Below are positions 30,560 through 34,192 of a stretch of DNA of 34,192 bases, in pieces. The translations under genes and the position numbers were made by a program. This stretch comes from an uncultured Collinsella sp. (lineage in GTDB: Bacteria > Actinomycetota > Coriobacteriia > Coriobacteriales > Coriobacteriaceae). Location: the NCBI GenBank assembly GCA_902496275.1, contig CABVAC010000019.1:1-34192 (forward strand), written 5' to 3'. A model generated the notes under the pieces. The model searched no databases and was not told the DNA's origin. It saw only the letters and a list, made by a program, of their open reading frames with translations. Positions within the stretch are counted from its first letter, which is position 1; each line of letters begins with the position of its first letter.

Positions 30560-30638
30560 CCCTTTTATATCTTGCGGTGGAATACGGTCTGTTTGCGCCA
30601 AAATAAGGCACCAATAGACCGTATTTCACCGCAACTGA
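30560..30638 (+). ncRNA. 79-nt structured element, copy B
   Basis: CCCTTTTATATC, then a stem of 22 bp (30572-30593 with 30613-30634, including two G-U pairs); over the 20 bp equivalent to copy A the loop is also 23 bases, TTTGCGCCAAAATAAGG..., followed by AACTGA. It lies just before the ribosome binding site of the endonuclease IV gene. Confidence 0.65.
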
Positions 30639-30654
30639 TGAGGGGGAGCTGGAG

Positions 30655-31521
30655 ATGCTAACGATCGGGTGTCATCTTTCGACGACGAAGGGCTATCGGG
30701 CAATGGGGGAGACGGCGTTGTCCATTGGTGCCAATACCTTTGCGTTCTTTACGCGCAACCCGCGCGGTGGCAAGGCAAAAGACCTTGACATGGATGACGT
30801 GGCGGCTCTGCGCGAGCTTATGGCGCAAAACGACTTTGGACCGCTGGTGGCGCATGCCCCGTATACCTATAACCCCTGCTCCGCTAAGGAGCGAGCGCGC
30901 GAGTTTGCCTTGGAGGCTATGGCGGAAGATTTGCAGCGTCTGGAAGCACTGCCCGGCAACTACTACAACTTCCATCCCGGTGCGCATGTGGGACAGGGGG
31001 CAGACGCCGGCATTCAGATGATTGTCGACACGCTGTGCCAGGTGATGTTTGAGGGACAGCAGACGACGGTATTGCTCGAGACCATGGCGGGTAAGGGCAC
31101 CGAGGTGGGCCGTAGCTTTGAAGAGCTGGCGTGCATTATCGAGGGCGTTGCCGCCAAGTGTCCAGAGCTGTCCGATAAGCTGGGCGTTTGTTTGGACACC
31201 TGCCATGTGAGCGATGCCGGCTACGACATCATCCATGATCTGGACGGCGTACTCGACGAGTTCGACCGCGTGGTGGGTATCGACCGTTTGCGTGCCGTGC
31301 ACATCAACGATTCGAAGAACCCCTGTGGCGCCCATAAAGATCGTCACGAGTGCATCGGCAAGGGATACCTTGGCAGCGAAGAATTTGGTGGCGGTATGCA
31401 GGTTATGCAGAATATTGTATCGAATGGCCGTTTGCGTTCGCTGCCGTTTATTTTGGAGACTCCGAACGAACTTGCAGGTTATGCAGCTGAAATTAGACTA
31501 TTAAGGTCGTTGCAGCAGTAA
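30655..31521 (+). CDS. nfo: Endonuclease IV (AP endonuclease)
   Basis: Nfo cuts DNA at abasic sites in base excision repair. The 288-residue TIM barrel has the zinc-site motifs NFHPGAHVGQG near residue 105, LLETMAGKGTEVG near residue 140, CLDTCHVSDAGYD near residue 182 and HINDSKNPCGAHKDRH near residue 217. Its length is normal. AGGGGGAGCTGGAG stands before the ATG. The preceding structured element may modulate its expression. Confidence 0.95.
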   Translation: MLTIGCHLSTTKGYRAMGETALSIGANTFAFFTRNPRGGKAKDLDMDDVAALRELMAQNDFGPLVAHAPYTYNPCSAKERAREFALEAMAEDLQRLEALPGNYYNFHPGAHVGQGADAGIQMIVDTLCQVMFEGQQTTVLLETMAGKGTEVGRSFEELACIIEGVAAKCPELSDKLGVCLDTCHVSDAGYDIIHDLDGVLDEFDRVVGIDRLRAVHINDSKNPCGAHKDRHECIGKGYLGSEEFGGGMQVMQNIVSNGRLRSLPFILETPNELAGYAAEIRLLRSLQQ

Positions 31522-31582
31522 TGACTGTCACAAAGTAGAGTATTCCATTCACGTTATGGGTTTGTTTCAATCAGTTTTCTCA

Positions 31583-31611
31583 TTGCAGATTCGTAATTCC
31601 GGGTGCATAAT
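31583..31611 (+). promoter_or_regulatory. Promoter of the amino-acid ABC transporter operon
   Basis: TTGCAG, 17-bp spacer, CATAAT, 58 bases before the start codon of the lipoprotein gene. Confidence 0.75.
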
Positions 31612-31668
31612 AGCCAACAGTTTTTGCAGACCTCTGAATCAAACGAGGTCACCGGAAGGAGACTGATT

Positions 31669-32529
31669 ATGAAGCTCAAGAAGCTTGGCGCATTTGCCGC
31701 CACGGGTGCCATGGCGCTCGCCCTTGCTCTGACGGGCTGCGGCTCGTCCAACGCCACCTCTGGTTCTGATGCCGGTTCCAGCAGCTCTGACGACGCTAAG
31801 GTCGAGAAGGTCGACGGCTCCAAGGAGTACGCACTCGTCAAGGACGGCACGCTGACTGTCGGCACCTCTGCCGAGTACGCCCCGTTTGAGTACAAGGACG
31901 ACAACGGCGATTATCAGGGCTTTGACCTTGAGCTTATCAAGGCTATCGGCGACAAGCTGGGCCTGGATGTCGAGTACGTCAACAATGACTTTGACACGCT
32001 GGTTCCGGGCGTTGCTTCGGGCGCCAAGTACGATGCCGCCATCGCGGCTATCACTGACACGCCCGAGCGTGAGAAGGAAGTCGCGTTCTCCGACTCTTAC
32101 TACATGGACGATCAGGCTATCGTGACCAAGGTCGATAACACCGACATTACGGCCGATAACTTCAGCGAGAAGCTCAACAACGCCGACGCTACCATCATCG
32201 TCCAGTCTGGCTCGACCGCCGAGGCCTTTGCCCAGGAGAACTTCCCGAAGGCCAAGATCGTCCCCTACAAGGACGCTACCGAGTGCTTCAGCGCCCTGCA
32301 GTCCGATAAGGGCGACGCCGTAGTCACCAACCGCTCCGTTGCCAGCCAGCTGACCGCCGAGCAGTTCAACACCTGCCAGACCATCAAGCAGATCAGCACC
32401 GGCGAGGAGTACGCCATTGCCATCAACCAGGGCAACACCAAGCTCAAGGATGACATCAACCAGGCCATCAAGGACCTGACCGACGACGGTACCGTCGACG
32501 CCCTCATGGCTAAGTACAACATCAAGTAG
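31669..32529 (+). CDS. Amino-acid ABC transporter substrate-binding lipoprotein
   Basis: The 286-residue protein has a lipoprotein signal peptide (KLKKLGAFAATGAMALALAL, lipobox LTGC with Cys24), a Ser/Asp-rich linker and a type 2 periplasmic-binding domain of the polar amino-acid family: GTLTVGTSAEYAPFEY, GFDLELIKAIGDKLGL and EKEVAFSDSYY. It captures an amino acid (or related compound) outside the membrane for the permease and ATPase encoded next. AAGGAG lies before the ATG. A terminator-like hairpin follows, which may make this gene more abundant than the two downstream genes. Confidence 0.93.
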   Translation: MKLKKLGAFAATGAMALALALTGCGSSNATSGSDAGSSSSDDAKVEKVDGSKEYALVKDGTLTVGTSAEYAPFEYKDDNGDYQGFDLELIKAIGDKLGLDVEYVNNDFDTLVPGVASGAKYDAAIAAITDTPEREKEVAFSDSYYMDDQAIVTKVDNTDITADNFSEKLNNADATIIVQSGSTAEAFAQENFPKAKIVPYKDATECFSALQSDKGDAVVTNRSVASQLTAEQFNTCQTIKQISTGEEYAIAINQGNTKLKDDINQAIKDLTDDGTVDALMAKYNIK

Positions 32530-32551
32530 AATAGTCACTTGATTGCAAGCG

Positions 32552-32590
32552 GGCCCTTTCCGTTTTGGCGGAGAGGGCCTTTGCGTTTCT
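32552..32590 (+). terminator. Hairpin between binding-protein and permease genes
   Basis: GGCCCTTTCCG pairs with CGGAGAGGGCC (loop TTTTGG, one mismatch), followed by TTTGCGTTTCTT. A leaky terminator would favour the binding protein, a usual pattern in ABC operons. Confidence 0.65.
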
Positions 32591-32645
32591 TGAATGGGCG
32601 TCATCCCGCCCCGTTATGTCGGCAACTTAAACGTTAGGAGCCACC

Positions 32646-34007
32646 TTGTCTCGATTGAACCAAGGAGCCATGGGCAAGAGCCATCCACTGCCCTTGATGC
32701 TCCAAAAGCTGGCCTGTGCCCTGGCTGTGGCGCTCGCCCTGGTATGCGCGGGGGCCTGCGTGCCCTCGACCGCTCAGGCGCTTGAGACCGCAAAGATTAC
32801 CGCCCGACCCAACACCGGTTCGGGCAGCGCTGTGGTCGGCGGCACCGAGACGCGCATTACCTGGGAGGTTCAGGCCGATACCGACGAGGAGCTGAGCGGT
32901 CTTTCGCTGACGTTTGTCGACGGCGCGACGTTTGGTACCGATGACACGCGATTGACGATGCTCTCGGGCGAGGATCTCATGGATCGTACGCCCATGAAGC
33001 CCACGTGCAAGGCTAACGGCCAGACACTCAAGATCGACTTTGGCGAGACGGCGCCCGCCGGCGGCTATTTCCGCGTTGAGGTCTACGGCGTGACGTTTCC
33101 CGTCGAGGGCGGCGAAGAGGCCTTTAGCGGCACCTATACGCTCGCCGACGGTTCGACCAAGAAGATTTCCAAGATTCCTTCCGTCGAGATCAAGGGCGTG
33201 ACGGCCTTCGATAACTTCCTGGCCGATCTTAAGGAGCAGCCGTGGGTCGAGGCCTGGAACTCCAATATGTTCCTGCGCCTGTTCTTGAACCCGGTCATTT
33301 TGGTCCAGAGCTTGCCGATCGTCTTCAAGGGCTTCCTCATGTCGCTCTCGATCGTGCTTGTGGCGTTTCCGCTGGCAATTCCCTTTGGCTTTGCGTTGTC
33401 GCTCATGCGCATCTCCAAGTCGCGCATCCTGCGCTGCCTTGCCGGCATCTACGTGAATATCATCCGCGGCACGCCGGCGTTCCTGCAGATCTATATCGCG
33501 TTCTTCGGCCTGCCGCTGGCTGGCGTCAAGGTGGACGATTATGTCCTGGGCGTCATCGTCATGGCCATGAACTCGTCCGCGTATCTGTGCGAGATCTTCC
33601 GTGCCGGTATTCAGTCGATCCCCAAGGGCCAAAACGAGGCCGCGCGCTCGCTGGGTATGAATGCCTTCCAGACACTGCTCTACGTGATGATTCCGCAGAC
33701 GTTCCGCAATGTTTTGCCTACGCTGACCAGCGAGTTTATCCTGCTTTACAAGGATACGTCGCTGCTCGCGGCCGTGGGCGTGGTCGAGATCGTCATGAAT
33801 GCCCGAACCATCGTGGCCACGACGGGCTCCATCACGCCGTATGTGGTTGCTGCCCTGTTCTACCTGGTCATCACCCTGCCGCTCGCTCGCTTGGTGAGCG
33901 GTCTTGAGGCGAGGCTGCTGGGTACGGCCGAAACCAAGAAGAAGCGTCCCGCCAAGAGCGCCGGACAGGTCGTCGCGACGCCCGCCGATCACATCGCTGG
34001 TCTGTAA
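32646..34007 (+). CDS. Amino-acid ABC transporter permease with exported N-terminal domain
   Basis: The 453-residue protein is a HisM/GlnP-type permease: about five membrane spans from residue 220 onward, and the ATPase-contact (EAA) loop around residues 331-350 (EAARSLGMNAF, followed by MIPQ). It is much longer than typical permeases (about 220 residues) because of an N-terminal part. This part has a signal-peptide-like span (residues 17-38, with AQA near 40) and then about 150 residues of beta-rich sequence such as TRITWEVQADTDEELSGLSLTF, which should lie outside the cell. The start is a TTG with TAGGAG five bases upstream. The ATPase gene follows after 12 bases. Confidence 0.9.
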   Translation: MSRLNQGAMGKSHPLPLMLQKLACALAVALALVCAGACVPSTAQALETAKITARPNTGSGSAVVGGTETRITWEVQADTDEELSGLSLTFVDGATFGTDDTRLTMLSGEDLMDRTPMKPTCKANGQTLKIDFGETAPAGGYFRVEVYGVTFPVEGGEEAFSGTYTLADGSTKKISKIPSVEIKGVTAFDNFLADLKEQPWVEAWNSNMFLRLFLNPVILVQSLPIVFKGFLMSLSIVLVAFPLAIPFGFALSLMRISKSRILRCLAGIYVNIIRGTPAFLQIYIAFFGLPLAGVKVDDYVLGVIVMAMNSSAYLCEIFRAGIQSIPKGQNEAARSLGMNAFQTLLYVMIPQTFRNVLPTLTSEFILLYKDTSLLAAVGVVEIVMNARTIVATTGSITPYVVAALFYLVITLPLARLVSGLEARLLGTAETKKKRPAKSAGQVVATPADHIAGL

Positions 34008-34019
34008 GGAGGTCCTATC

Positions 34020-34192
34020 ATGAGCGAAACCAATAACTCTAATGAGGTCGTCGTCAGCATCAAGAACCTCCAGAAGGCCTTTGGCGATAACGTGGTCCTG
34101 CGCGATATCGATCTGGATGTGCACAAGGGTGAGGTCGTTGTGGTCCTGGGTCCTTCGGGCTCGGGCAAGTCGACGATGCTTCGCTGCATCAA
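34020..34192 (+). CDS. Amino-acid ABC transporter ATP-binding protein (cut by window end)
   Basis: Only the first 57 residues are present. They show the start of a GlnQ/HisP-type ATPase: VSIKNLQKAFGDNVVLRDID and the Walker A motif GPSGSGKST at residues 44-52. AAGGAGG lies seven bases before the ATG. It completes the transporter with the two genes before it. Confidence 0.93.
   Translation, partial: MSETNNSNEVVVSIKNLQKAFGDNVVLRDIDLDVHKGEVVVVLGPSGSGKSTMLRCI

Noticed and set aside
32634..34124. 496-residue minus-strand open frame over the permease and ATPase start
   Set aside because: Antisense to two genes with clear ABC motifs.

Overview
The window looks like a chromosomal segment of a gut anaerobic actinobacterium of the Coriobacteriia, most probably Collinsella or a close relative. 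This is an inference from the G+C-rich codon use, Gram-positive type ribosome binding sites (AAGGAGG), GTG and TTG starts, a class III (oxygen-sensitive) ribonucleotide reductase, a butyrate-kinase-family fermentation enzyme, and the general style of the proteins. No rRNA or other marker that would fix the species is present. There is no sign of a prophage, insertion sequence or CRISPR array.

Layout, left to right. (1) 1-2.4 kb: two identical tRNA-Gly(GCC) genes flank a GH13 alpha-glucosidase; tRNA-Val(GAC) follows the second copy. (2) 2.4-10.1 kb: a 4'-phosphopantetheinyl transferase and a TetR-type regulator, an unusual 320-bp region full of inverted repeats, then a co-directional cluster of thiolase-like protein, Zn-ribbon/OB-fold (DUF35) protein, an atypical acyl carrier protein, a phosphate acyltransferase, a butyrate-kinase-family acyl kinase, an MFS transporter and an unknown four-helix membrane protein. 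Read together these look like an import and C-C cleavage pathway that ends in acyl-phosphate and ATP, with the acyl group possibly held on a dedicated carrier protein. This is the most promising undescribed system in the window. (3) 10.1-13.9 kb: nrdD and nrdG, with an NrdR box and promoter in front and a 134-bp long inverted repeat between them. (4) 13.97-15.6 kb: folE, an HD-domain hydrolase and folB. (5) 15.6-17.5 kb, minus strand: a YgjP-like metallopeptidase and a membrane dipeptidase. (6) 17.6-19.5 kb: a SlyD-like prolyl isomerase coupled to an orphan UreE-like nickel chaperone, then a Cof-type HAD phosphatase. (7) 19.5-23.1 kb, minus strand: PerR/Fur regulator, acylphosphatase, Gfo/Idh/MocA oxidoreductase, RNase HI and a LysR regulator. 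(8) 23.1-24.7 kb: divergent from the LysR gene, a strong promoter, a 17-residue leader peptide and metY. (9) 24.9-26.2 kb: an exported Tyr-rich protein and a small membrane protein. (10) 26.2-28.05 kb, minus strand: ketopantoate-reductase-like and cyclase-family proteins. (11) 28.2-31.5 kb: an iron-sulfur aldo/keto reductase, a second Gfo/Idh/MocA oxidoreductase and endonuclease IV; the last two are each preceded by the same 79-nt structured element with compensating base changes. (12) 31.6 kb to the end: an amino-acid ABC transporter (lipoprotein, permease with an exported N-terminal domain, ATPase cut by the window edge).

Regulatory material is rich: three clear sigma70-type promoters (before the second tRNA-Gly, metY leader and ABC lipoprotein), an NrdR box, a probable PerR operator, an attenuator- or pseudoknot-like structure in front of the thiolase cluster, a Cys-containing leader peptide, and several intrinsic terminators. 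Functions were assigned by reading motifs by eye; no database search was run.
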